64,000 nt of DNA from Lobosporangium transversale (lineage: Eukaryota; Mortierellomycota; Mortierellomycetes; Mortierellales; Mortierellaceae). Made by a program: the position numbers and the translations under genes. The notes under the pieces were generated by a model. The model worked only from the letters and a program-made list of their open reading frames with translations, did not search any database and was not told where the DNA came from. Shown in pieces: positions 55,317 through 64,000 of this stretch (positions are counted from its first letter, which is position 1; every line of letters starts with the position of its first letter). The stretch is from positions 1 to 64,000 of the forward strand of contig NW_019029016.1 of NCBI RefSeq assembly GCF_002105155.1, given 5' to 3'.

Positions 55317-55859
55317 CTGAAAATGTGATAGATCTGTGATTATGGTGAATGCAAATGTCCTCAAATAGGAATAGAAAATTAGTAGCGACAGTCAATAGCA
55401 AAGCCAATGGATTAAGCTGTGTCAGCTATTGATAGCAAGCTGCTCAGTAATATATTGCTAGCTATATTCTTACATTCACTCATCCACGGCCTTGAAGAGC
55501 AACCCAATCAAGCACATGAATACCTTAGTGGAGTTGTGGACGTGTATTGTTACAGGCGCCTACCGTGTTACAGTGCGTTCACATTTGCACTGTCTGTGCC
55601 CTCATTGACTACAGCAGTTAGTAAAGAAGATTATCTTCTTTACCCTCTTCTTCTTAATCCTCTTCTTCTTTCTTCACTCTTAACAAGAGATAGGATAGAC
55701 TATACTTTGACAGATTGCCGTGTGATAGAAGATAGCACATGACAATCCTCAAGATACCTCTGCACCTTTTAATTTTAATTTCTATATTTTCATGCAAGAC
55801 AATATGGAATATATAAAGATTAGTGATTAGCATTTATAGCTTCTTTGTTTGAAGGTAAA

Positions 55860-56693
55860 GTAAAGTATCAACGTTCATGTATCGACCAATAAAAGACATC
55901 CAACCGTGTCGAGGGAATGACGTGTTGTATATCTCCTTGGCGTTCCGAAAATTAAAAAAAAAGGAAAAGTCTGTTCGAACAAAAATTGCTAAAGCACAGT
56001 TCCCACGATATACACAAACGACATGGCATACACGTGGGTATCAACAGTATCAACATTTCCACGAGCAACGCTGCTTTATGAGCCCTCTTTAGTGCTATAC
56101 CATGCTGCCTTGGCCATCTTTTGTCCACTTGGTATTTCTCCACATTATTGTTGCACTGTCATCAAAGAGAGTACTATATAAAAGAAAGGGCAAAATTAGG
56201 GATAAATAATAAAAATGTACATGAAGGATAATACCGCCGCCTCGCACCATGATTGTATGGACATGACTAATATTGATGTGTGGCTGTTTGCTCTCAGAGA
56301 CAGGTTGCCATCATTCATGTGGCATTTGGAGGTAAAAAAGGTCAATTTTATCGAGATGGACAATGTCTGTGTCCCTTGTCTGCTGTGTGAACATTCAGAT
56401 TCAAAATGGACTCTGACCAACCAGAAAAAAGAGTGTTCAAACAAACATCTGACTGAAGGTGTCATGGCGGAAAAATAAATGACATTGCGGCGTTCCCCTC
56501 TGAACGCGTTATCTCTTTAGATTTTCAATACTTACTTTATACTCATTCGTTTAATATTACAACCCACCCACCCACAATGACTTTCTTTATTGCTGGAGAA
56601 TGATAGCTATCATTATTTATTATTATTTAACATTTGGCAGCAGGATGCTCAGTTTCCTTTGCGTCGCTGTAAAATATCGTATCGACAACACAA
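55860..56693 (+). repeat. Family B repeat, copy B4
   Basis: Nearly identical to 20,490-21,320, including both small frames, the TATA element and the terminal GTTTCCTTTGCGTCGCTGTA module. After 56,693 the sequence differs from B2, where a DIRS fragment entered. Confidence 0.8.
56215..56478 (+). CDS. Family B small protein, second copy (87 aa)
   Basis: It is identical to the frame at 20,846-21,109 except for Lys instead of Glu in CSNKHLTEGVMAEK. The TATA element lies at the same distance upstream. Function unknown. Confidence 0.35.
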   Translation: MYMKDNTAASHHDCMDMTNIDVWLFALRDRLPSFMWHLEVKKVNFIEMDNVCVPCLLCEHSDSKWTLTNQKKECSNKHLTEGVMAEK

Positions 56694-56694
56694 A

Positions 56695-56852
56695 TAGAAA
56701 CACAAAGTATAAAAAATCGATAGCTATAAAGGAAATAAAAATATGCTATACCAACTGAGCTATTCTCAAAAAGGGTCAACAGCCGAGTCGTTTGCCGAGA
56801 TCTAGGCAGCAGGTCACAGTCTGTCCAATCCTGATCCTAACTTTATTTCGCC
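56695..56852. other. Unique spacer with tRNA-like A-box (minus)
   Basis: On the minus strand near 56,773-56,750, GAATAGCTCAGTTGGTATAG matches the 5' part of a tRNA, including an A-box. I see no anticodon stem or B-box at the right distance, so at most it is a fragment or SINE head. Confidence 0.25.
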
Positions 56853-57926
56853 TTCAAACAAAGAAGCTATAAATGCTAATCACTAATCTTTATATATTCC
56901 ATATTGTCTTGCATGAAAATATAGAAATTAAAATTAAAAGGCGCAGAGGTATCTTGAGGATTGTCATGTGCTATCTTCTATCAAACTCTGGAAAAACGGC
57001 AATCTGCCAAAGTATAATCCCCACATAGTCTATCCCATCTCTTGTTAAGAGTGAAGAAAGAGAATAGAAGAAGAGGATAAAGAAGATGGTCTCCTTTACT
57101 AACTGCTGTAGTCAATGAGGCCACAGACAGTGCAAATGTGAACGCACTGTAACACGGTAAGCGCCTGTAACAATACACGTCCACAACTCCACTAAGGTAT
57201 TCATGTGCTTGATTGGGTTGCTCTTCAAGGCCGTGGATGAGTGAATGTAAGTATATAACCAGCTATGTATTACCGAGTAGCTTGCTACCGATAGCTGGCA
57301 CAGCTTAATCCATTGGCTTTACTATTGATTATCGCTACCAACATTCTATTCCTATTTCGCATTCACAATAGTCATAGATCCATCACATTTTCAGACAAAA
57401 GACAAAGATCATTGTGTCTGATCTTGCCTTTTAATATTTATTGTTAATTGTTTACTATGCTGTGGTTTCCAAGCTGCATCCTGGCCCAAGAGTGGCGATG
57501 CCCATGGTACGTTTGCATGAACCGAACATTTCCTAGTCGGCTTGGATTCTTTTGATGTTGCTTTTTAGCATATTCTTTGATGGCGCCTTGGCTAACTGGC
57601 CTTGGAAACCTTGGTTGACTGGCCCTAGTGGCCTGGCTTTGGGTTAGCTTCCCTTGGTTGACTGCCTTTGATTATCGGGACTCTTATAGGTTGCCCTTGG
57701 TCGACTTTGGCTTTGGCTTTGGTAGTCTTTGATTTCCTTGATTGTAGCAAACTGTGTTTGATTAATTGTGGTTGCCTGGCTGCCTTCGATTGCTTTGACT
57801 AAGGTTTTCTGTCTTTAATTTTGCTGAGGCAGTCTCTAGCTGCTATGGCTGAGCCAACCGTCTACCGACTTTGGGCCTTGGCTGGTTTTCAATGAGGTTT
57901 CTTTTGGTTGAGTGGAGTGAGCTGGT

Positions 57927-57958
<32 letters not shown>

Positions 57959-58280
57959 GCAGTGACGTGACTGCTATCTGCTAATTTTTGGTTTCTGACT
58001 TTTGGTTCCTGGCTTCTGGCTTTTGACTTCTGGGTTCTGGATTCTGGCATTTGGCTTCTGGCTTCTTTCTGTCTTTTGGCTTCTGGCTTCGGTCTTTTGA
58101 CTTCCGGCTTCTGGCATTTGGCTTTTGGCTTTTGGCTTTTGGCTTCTGGCTTCTGGCTTCTGACTTTGGCTTCCGGCTTCTGGCTTCTGGCTTCTGGCTT
58201 CTGGCTTCGGGGGTTTTTTTTTTTTTTTTTTTTTTTTTTTCTTTTGAAGTTTTTATTCTTTTTTTTTTATTTTCATTTGA

Positions 58281-58318
<38 letters not shown>

Positions 58319-60065
58319 GTTTTTTGGGGGTTTTTATATGACCGTTGGCTGTTAACTGTTGGCCGTTGGCTGTTGGCTGTTGGCTGTTGGCTGTTGGTTA
58401 TTAGCTCTGAGGCTATTTCTCCAGGCGCTCTATGTTTCGGTTTTTATCTTTTTTTTTATCTTTTTTTTTTTTTTGTTCTTTGTTTTGTGTTTTGGTTATT
58501 TGCTTCTTTTTTTTTTTTTTTTTTCTGCTATTGGATGTTGGGTGTTGACTGCTGACTGCTGGCTCTTGATTATTGGCTTTCGGCCCTCGGCTGCTGTCTG
58601 CTTTCTGTTGGCCCTGCGCTCCTAGCCGCATTCGAAGCATGGTGCTCTTCGATCTAGTTTTATGCCTCAAGGCCCTCTACTCCCCTTATGACCCTTGCTC
58701 TCGCTTCTCCAAGCAGAGGTCTCATTGCAATAGTCTATCGAACGACTAGCCAATGAAGCCCTACTATGACCAGAGTACCTTTGGTTCAGACGGCAGGTAA
58801 CAGGTCACACAACATGACGCCTCTACGCCATGCACTACACACTACAGCCAGGCGCCTGGTGCAGCTTCGCTAATTGGGGTGATCTAAGTATGATGTCAGT
58901 AACAATGAACTATTTACTAAACACTATAGAGCTCCGAGTTGCCAAGATCCCACCTAAACAGAGAGAACAAAAGCAATGATAGAATCAAGTTAATATGCTC
59001 CTTGCTATGTATGCGCATGTATACTTACCTGAGGTGTTATCAGGCCTCGATAACACCTGATCCTGATCCTGGTCCTGATCCTGATCCTGCTGGAGGGGGG
59101 ACCTCCTTGAGGGCCGAGACTCGAGCTCTATAGGCCTAGTAAACAGGCCACTGCTACTGACTTACCATACTTGGATGACCACAACTGTGTGTCATCTGTT
59201 ACCTACGCGAAATCCCCAAAGGCACTCGGATCAAAGTAAGGTCCAGAGGCTAGAGGCTCTCTAGAGCTACTACAATGATCCCCCTTCAAGGAGTTGCGAG
59301 GGCTTGACGGAGGGGTCGGCGAAGGGGATCGGCGGGCAGGCGGGAGGATGGCCCGACGGAGGGCCCGGCGGGCTAGAGCCCAAGCGGATGAGCCTTTAAG
59401 GGAAGAAGACAAAAAAAAACACGCGTGGTTAGAATATTTGGTAATCAGAGCACAGCAGAGTACAGACAGAAAGTCACGACATGTACTCTAAAAGAAATTG
59501 TACTTACAGCTCCGCTTTCGCCCCATTTCGATAAGCACTGCATGGGTCCATTGCAGTCTTTGGGATGGTCGTCGGTGAGCATCCATCGGTAGTGTTTCTT
59601 ATGATGACCAGAAGGGCAAAGGTAAAAGGATAGGAATAAGTTAATGGACCTGCTGGACTCATTTAGCAATAGCTAAACAGTGGATGATGATAGGCAAGAC
59701 AAAGCGAAGGCATGCATATGCTAGATACTTACTTGATGACGGCTCTATAGTGGATTGTATTTCACGCCTGGGATAGAGCATTTTTTATGGCCTAAGTATG
59801 GCTTTTGTAAGGCATGTGAAGGGGAGGTGGAGAGAATGAGAGTGAAGAGAGAAAAAAGAAAAGAAAAGTTGGGGGGAGACGAAGGGTTTTTCTTTTTGTG
59901 TCGTCCATATGATGTTTTACAGCAACACAAAGGAAACTTGGTATCCCACTGCCAGAGATATTAAATAATAATAATAATAATACTAATAATATTCATCATA
60001 TGTCAGCGGTAAAGAAAGCCATTGTGGAGTAAAATAGTAAGCGAATGAGCGAGTAAAAAATAAAT
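56853..60065 (-). repeat. Family A repeat, copy A4
   Basis: Inverse of A2 over its full length but more diverged: the 21-bp array is reduced, 58,631-58,664 carries an insertion, exon 2 has a different first half (59,550-59,660), and exon 3 has about 45 extra GC-rich bases (59,305-59,352). Splice sites are all kept. Upstream of its promoter module (59,955) the sequence continues into the 3' part of family B (60,065-60,118), where DIRS-c has inserted. Confidence 0.85.
59203..59781 (-). CDS. Putative spliced small protein of family A (109 aa form)
   Basis: Exons 59,781-59,733, 59,597-59,508 and 59,393-59,203 join at GTAAGT donors and AG acceptors (CATCATAAG, CCCTTAAAG) and total 330 bases: 109 residues and a stop. 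It starts MLYPRREIQSTIEPSS, has a basic middle (HRRPSQRLQWTHAVLIEMGR), a Pro/Arg/Ser-rich section absent from the other copies and ends GPYFDPSAFGDFA. In exon 2 another frame is also open and looks protein-like (CPSGHHKKHYRWMLTDDHPK, DCNGPMQCLSKWGESGA), with Cys and His residues partly shared by A1-A3. Which frame, if any, is translated is unresolved. Confidence 0.35.
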
Positions 60066-60321
60066 ATTTAAAATGTAAAGAGATAACGCGTTAAGAGGGT
60101 AATACCACAAAATTATTTATTATCACAGCGGGAGCCGACCTATAATGTGTCACTTCTTTTCTTTATTAATTCGCCGAAAATCCATAGTCACTAAATAAAA
60201 TAAACAATTTTTTTTTTTTTTTTTTTGCTACAAAACTATGGTGCCACAAAGATTGATCAGCATCTTCTTTTCTTTCGCCCTTCCGGAACACATCCACTGG
60301 CATACTTTAGAAGTTCCACTA

Positions 60322-61191
60322 ATGAGTGATATTGATATTGAAAACAACGATGACCGCAACATCGATAGTTCCATTAACATCCATGACCTCCTGGTTCCTG
60401 AACCCCAGGCATATAACTTTATTCCAAACAAAGCCATCCTCGAACTTTTCCCAAATTTTGACAGAAAAGATTTCTTTGTCCCTGATCCAGAGAAAAAAGA
60501 TCAGTATGAGGACCTTCGGGACACATTACAAACAACCATCGGCTCTTACCCCAAAAACAAGCTTCAGAAGTATTCTGCACCACCTATTACCGACCTACCA
60601 TGGCCCGACAGTGCCAAGTTACGGCAGCAGTTCGACTCTGATCTGGCGTCCATTCAATCCAAGCTGGCTATCCATACGCGCCCCTTGGACAAGTATGTCT
60701 TGGATGCCATGCAAGACGACAGTCGCTCCGACGAGTCCACGCTATCAGCCATTGAGGGAGTTTCCGATCTCATCGAGCATATCAAGCAGATTAGCCATTA
60801 CATCCACGACCTCCGAGTGCAGAACCTTGAGAGAGCTCATGGTCTACAGCTGCTTACCAGGAAAAGCAATGCCAAGACACCGGCTGTGGACTCCCAATCC
60901 CTTTTGGAGAAAAAGAAGCTTCTGTTATCCATCAAACGAAACCTGTATTCCAACAGCACAGGACGCGGTTCGAACAGGAACAGGCATGATCGAAACAATA
61001 ATTTCCCTAGAAATAGCGCTCAGAGCAGCTATTCTAATCAAGGTCAGAGCAATCAGTCGCAGAGCCAGCCTGATAGCAACAACAACATCAGTGGCGGTAA
61101 CCGGCATTTTTACAATGCCCGAGGCAACTCCAACAGGGGTCGCGAACGGGGTCGCGGCCGAGGGCATCAACAAACGACCGACCACCAGTAG
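60322..61191 (+). CDS. DIRS-c gag-like protein
   Basis: The ATG at 60,322 (MSDIDIENNDDRNIDSSINI) matches the conserved MSD/MSE start; an in-frame ATG at 60,238 lies in the terminal repeat region and is less likely. The protein of 289 residues contains AYNFIPNKAILELFPNFDRK, PPITDLPWPDSAKLRQQFDS, HTRPLDKYVLDAMQ, a Ser/Asn/Gln-rich region and RGRERGRGRG near the end. Role as for DIRS-b gag. Confidence 0.8.
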   Translation: MSDIDIENNDDRNIDSSINIHDLLVPEPQAYNFIPNKAILELFPNFDRKDFFVPDPEKKDQYEDLRDTLQTTIGSYPKNKLQKYSAPPITDLPWPDSAKLRQQFDSDLASIQSKLAIHTRPLDKYVLDAMQDDSRSDESTLSAIEGVSDLIEHIKQISHYIHDLRVQNLERAHGLQLLTRKSNAKTPAVDSQSLLEKKKLLLSIKRNLYSNSTGRGSNRNRHDRNNNFPRNSAQSSYSNQGQSNQSQSQPDSNNNISGGNRHFYNARGNSNRGRERGRGRGHQQTTDHQ

Positions 61192-63028
61192 GAGGCAGGA
61201 TTCACTTATTCCAGCAAGCATGGGCGATGATCACAGACGAGCAATGGGTCCGGGACATAATAGCCAAAGGATTCAGGATCCCATTCAAGTCGCCACCTCC
61301 ACTCTCATCCAGCCCAAGCAAGTCCCACAAGCTATCAGTGAAGGAAACAGAGTCCATAGAGAAAGAGATAGTGAGTCTTTTGGCCAAAAAAGCAATAGAA
61401 ACAGTATCTTCCCCTACAGGCTTTTACAGTCGGATATTTACCATCCCCAAAAAGACAGGCGATCTTCGTCCTGTATTGAATCTCAAACCATTGAACCAAT
61501 ATATACCGGACAGACATTTCAAGATGGAAAGTATCAAAAATGTCTGCTCCATGATGAACAAAAACGATTTTATGACGAGCATAGATCTATCAGACGCATT
61601 CATGCATGTTCTGGTACATCCTTCGTCGAGGAAATATCTTCAGTTCGAATGGCAGGGACACCATTACCAGTTCCGAGTCCTTCCATTCGGGCTCTCTCTG
61701 TCCCCCCTTATATTTACGAAGATGTTGCGCCCTGTCCTCAGGTGGGCAAGACGCCAGGGAATCCGAATGACGGCTTACATAGACGATCTTCTAATTATAG
61801 CTCCCAGCAGAGAACGAGCCATACAATACACCCAGCGCGTCCTATCAAAGCTTCAATCATTAGGCTTCTTAGTGAAAGAAGAAAAGTCAACGCTAGAACC
61901 AACGCAAGTCATAGAGCATCTGGGCTTTACCATCAACAGCAGAAACATGACACTCTCGATCCCTCAACACAAAATCAGAGACATTCGCAGGGAAGCGCGC
62001 AAAATAAGGAACAATGGCGTTTGCAGCTTAAGAAGTTTATCCGCCTTCATCGGGAAAGCAATGGCAATGACAGCAGCCGTATTTCCAGCTCGACTGATGT
62101 GCCAGCGCCTTCTCCAGATAAAGAACGACGCCCTTCGACAAGGCCACAAATGGACCGACACGATCACAGTGACAGAGTCGGCAAAGGACAACCTCACATG
62201 GTGGATAGACAACCTCCAGCATTGGAACGGACAAACATGGCTCACGGAGAGGACAGAAGTCGACGTTTACACAGATGCCTCGGACACAGGGTGGGGTATC
62301 GTCGTAGACGATTCGACCTATGCAGGGCGATGGACAGCCTCACAGTCTCACGAGCACATCAACGTCAAAGAACTGCGGACAGTTCTATTTGCGACAAAGC
62401 TTCCCCAACTGCAGGGCAAGACAGTGAACATAATTTGCGACAACATGGCCACACTGGCACACATCCAACGGTTCGGAGGGACTCGCTCAGCTCCATTGAT
62501 GGAAATAGCGGACACCATTTGGAAGCATTGCCTAGCAACAGGGACACGACTCAAGACAACATATGTCCCATCATCATTCAACCCAGCGGATGCACCATCA
62601 CGCAGGATGCAATCGCAGTTGGAATGGAGCATTCATCAGGACTTCTTCGATTATCTACAGAAGATCTGGGGCCCGCATCAGACGGATCTGTTTGCATCAT
62701 CAATCAACAACAAAACAGAGAGGTTCATGTCATGGAAGCCAGACCCCTTAGCGATCAACTTCGATGCACTACGGCACCCATGGAGCAATCTGGGGAATCT
62801 GTACATCTGCGCGCCATGGAACCTGATCCCTCAGGCCCTCCAGAAGCTGAGGCTAGAGAAACTACAAGCGACGATCGTAGCTCCGAACTGGCCCAGCGCC
62901 CTATGGTATCCAACTCTTCAAGCGATGGCGACTTGTGCCCCCAGAGAGATCCCACGCAAGTATGTCCTCCCAGCTCCAGGACAAGATCAAAACGTTCTAG
63001 CAAAGAATCCGCACTGGACACTGCAAGC
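60326..63028 (+). other. Long open overlapping frame upstream of the DIRS-c recombinase
   Basis: Read codon by codon in the recombinase frame, I find no stop from 60,326 to 63,028. Immediately before it are TAG (60,308), TAA (60,320) and TGA (60,323) around the gag ATG. Like in DIRS-b it is +1 to gag, covers gag and all of RT/RNase H, and runs into the recombinase with a Pro/Glu/Arg-rich junction (MEPDPSGPPEAEARETTSDD). Confidence 0.65.
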
Positions 63029-63062
63029 ATGGCGCGTAAACGGCGCTATTACACAGACCTAG
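61227..63062 (+). CDS. DIRS-c reverse transcriptase - RNase H
   Basis: The 611-residue frame begins just after gag (MITDEQWVRDIIAKGFRIPF) in the +2 frame. RT: FTIPKKTGDLRPVLNLKPLN, NDFMTSIDLSDAFMHVLVHP, LPFGLSLSPLIFTKMLRPVL, catalytic AYIDDLLII. RNase H: VYTDASDTGWGIVVD, the E of NVKELRTV, IICDNMATLAHIQRFGG, FNPADAPSRR. The C-terminal part has WGPHQTDLFASSINNKTERF. It overlaps the recombinase ATG by 34 bases. Confidence 0.92.
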   Translation: MITDEQWVRDIIAKGFRIPFKSPPPLSSSPSKSHKLSVKETESIEKEIVSLLAKKAIETVSSPTGFYSRIFTIPKKTGDLRPVLNLKPLNQYIPDRHFKMESIKNVCSMMNKNDFMTSIDLSDAFMHVLVHPSSRKYLQFEWQGHHYQFRVLPFGLSLSPLIFTKMLRPVLRWARRQGIRMTAYIDDLLIIAPSRERAIQYTQRVLSKLQSLGFLVKEEKSTLEPTQVIEHLGFTINSRNMTLSIPQHKIRDIRREARKIRNNGVCSLRSLSAFIGKAMAMTAAVFPARLMCQRLLQIKNDALRQGHKWTDTITVTESAKDNLTWWIDNLQHWNGQTWLTERTEVDVYTDASDTGWGIVVDDSTYAGRWTASQSHEHINVKELRTVLFATKLPQLQGKTVNIICDNMATLAHIQRFGGTRSAPLMEIADTIWKHCLATGTRLKTTYVPSSFNPADAPSRRMQSQLEWSIHQDFFDYLQKIWGPHQTDLFASSINNKTERFMSWKPDPLAINFDALRHPWSNLGNLYICAPWNLIPQALQKLRLEKLQATIVAPNWPSALWYPTLQAMATCAPREIPRKYVLPAPGQDQNVLAKNPHWTLQAWRVNGAITQT

Positions 63063-64000
63063 GTTTAGACAGCGAAGCAGCGGAGACTATACTAGATAAC
63101 CCTCAGACACAGCGACGGCACAAAAAATACGCCCCAGCGCAACAAGTGTTCATCGATTGGGCCAGGCAAAATGACAGGGATCCATTCACCCCCAATCCGA
63201 TCCTTTTAGTTAACTATCTCAATCATCAGATGCGCAACCGTCCATGGTCTCCCGCCACCACTCTGCAGAAACGCTCAGCCATTTTAGCTCTATTTCCAGA
63301 CAAATCAGCGTTTGACAAGAGCCATGTGTATAAGGACTTCATTACAGCCATCAAGGCCAAACACATTCGACCTAGCAACGCATTGAGCATCAATCTCAAC
63401 CCAGCTCTTGATTATATTCGATCCCTTCCTTCTAACGAGGAAATGTCATTCCTTCAGCTCACGAGAAAGCTTTGTTGGCTTCTAGGCGTTTGTGGGTTCC
63501 TTCGTCCAGACGACATTCGATGTATAGACCTGACCAAGACTACATGGACCACAAGCCAACTCATGCTCTTCATTCCTATTCCCAAAGAGAAACGACTTGG
63601 GAACCGCATCGAGAAGACAGTTTGTATTCGTTCCAACAGTGATCCGAAACTGTGCCCTGTGAATACATTTGCTGCGTATTTGCAAAGATTAACAGATCAT
63701 CCACTGGAGGTACCACATCCGAAGGATGACAGTCTGACAATTCAACCTCTCATCCGACATTCCAAATATTTGAATCGAGCAGTATCAGCAGAAACCATTT
63801 CCAATCACATGGACTCGATCTCAACTAAGATCCCAGAAGTGGAAAAGGCTTCCCGACGTATCAAGCCACGCGCACTCGGCTCTACAGCTGCAGCTACAGC
63901 AGGGGTATCGATTGACGACATCATCGCTCATGGTAATTGGTCTTCTCCGGAAACTTTCCAATATTTCTACCGCATGGCTAGTCAGACAAGAACGAATTTT
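63029..64000 (+). CDS. DIRS-c tyrosine recombinase (3' end outside window)
   Basis: From the ATG at 63,029 (MARKRRYYTDLGLDSEAAET) the frame is open to the window end. Landmarks: KLCWLLGVCGFLRPDDIRCI (first Arg), KRLGNRIEKTVCI, KLCPVNTFAAYLQRL, RIKPRALGSTAAATAGVS (second Arg), AHGNWSSPETFQYFYRM (Trp and Tyr positions). Catalytic residues are therefore all inside the window. The same frame is open upstream to 60,326. Confidence 0.9.
   Translation, partial: MARKRRYYTDLGLDSEAAETILDNPQTQRRHKKYAPAQQVFIDWARQNDRDPFTPNPILLVNYLNHQMRNRPWSPATTLQKRSAILALFPDKSAFDKSHVYKDFITAIKAKHIRPSNALSINLNPALDYIRSLPSNEEMSFLQLTRKLCWLLGVCGFLRPDDIRCIDLTKTTWTTSQLMLFIPIPKEKRLGNRIEKTVCIRSNSDPKLCPVNTFAAYLQRLTDHPLEVPHPKDDSLTIQPLIRHSKYLNRAVSAETISNHMDSISTKIPEVEKASRRIKPRALGSTAAATAGVSIDDIIAHGNWSSPETFQYFYRMASQTRTNF

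Larger units (their letters stand above)
55315..57403. repeat. Large inverted repeat with arms of about 550 bp
   Basis: The left arm 55,315-55,858 (TGTCTGAAAATGTGATAG ... CTTTGTTTGAAGG) is repeated in inverse as the right arm 56,853-57,403. Both arms are the end of family A, also present once at 19,935-20,480. The spacer is family B copy B4 plus about 160 bases of unrelated sequence. Confidence 0.8.
60119..64000 (+). mobile_element. DIRS-type retrotransposon (DIRS-c), cut by window end
   Basis: The 5' end ATTATCACAGCGGGAGCCG at 60,119 corresponds to the DIRS-b 5' end (ATTATCCTCGTAGCC). Gag, RT/RNase H and recombinase follow on the plus strand in the same frame relations as DIRS-b, with clearly diverged sequence, so it is a separate subfamily. 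The 3' end, with internal complementary region, lies beyond the window. It inserted into the 3' part of a family B remnant. Confidence 0.88.

Overview
The window reads as nuclear DNA of a filamentous fungus, most likely an early-diverging lineage of the Mortierella type (Mucoromycota; Glomeromycotina is the main alternative). The pointers are short spliceosomal introns with GTAAGT/GTGAGT donors and pyrimidine-AG acceptors, Crinkler (CRN) genes, a very large NACHT / pentapeptide / WD40 gene, an RNI-type leucine-rich-repeat gene, and a mix of Helitron, hAT and DIRS-type tyrosine-recombinase retrotransposons. It is an accessory, transposon-rich compartment: well over half is mobile or repetitive DNA, and most genes are broken.

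Layout. 1-2.6 kb: family A repeat (copy A1). 2.6-3.9 kb: a small inverted-repeat element (D1) and a decayed family C copy. 4,232-7,983: a complete hAT element with matching TIRs and an 8-bp target duplication, but a dead transposase; a DIRS end fragment lies in one of its introns. 8.1-10.0 kb: decayed Helitron on the plus strand. 10.2-10.5 kb: a pair of inverted 46-bp GC-rich palindromes. 10.7-15.7 kb: second, better preserved Helitron on the minus strand, with zinc-knuckle exons. 16.0-16.8 kb: Cys-rich family C gene. 17.2-21.3 kb: A2 plus a family B unit. 22.0-23.9 kb: three-exon CRN gene whose exon phases close to 439 residues. 25.1-32.6 kb: A3, decayed A/B/D pieces and low-complexity DNA. 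32.7-38.3 kb: RecQ-like remnant, DUF6589-like gene, CRN/RHS-like pseudogene. 38.6-40.0 kb: internally deleted DIRS element. 41.8-48.0 kb: the NACHT-WD40 gene, the only large clearly intact host gene. 48.1-52.3 kb: complete DIRS element. 52.5-54.7 kb: family C fragment and LRR pseudogene. 55.2-60.1 kb: DIRS end, large inverted repeat, B and A4. 60.1-64.0 kb: second DIRS element, cut by the window edge.

How the parts relate. Mobile elements have shuffled host fragments: promoter-like modules and gene pieces recur in several copies, and the CRN, NLR-like and LRR genes sit between them. The two most notable observations are (1) the reading frame that ends in the DIRS tyrosine recombinase is free of stops from just behind the gag start through the whole element in both diverged copies, overlapping gag and RT/RNase H in other frames; and (2) the four-copy A repeat carries conserved, well-formed introns and a phase-consistent spliced reading frame, so it looks like an undescribed intron-bearing transcription unit. 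Boundaries and families were judged by eye from the sequence; no database search or alignment program was used.
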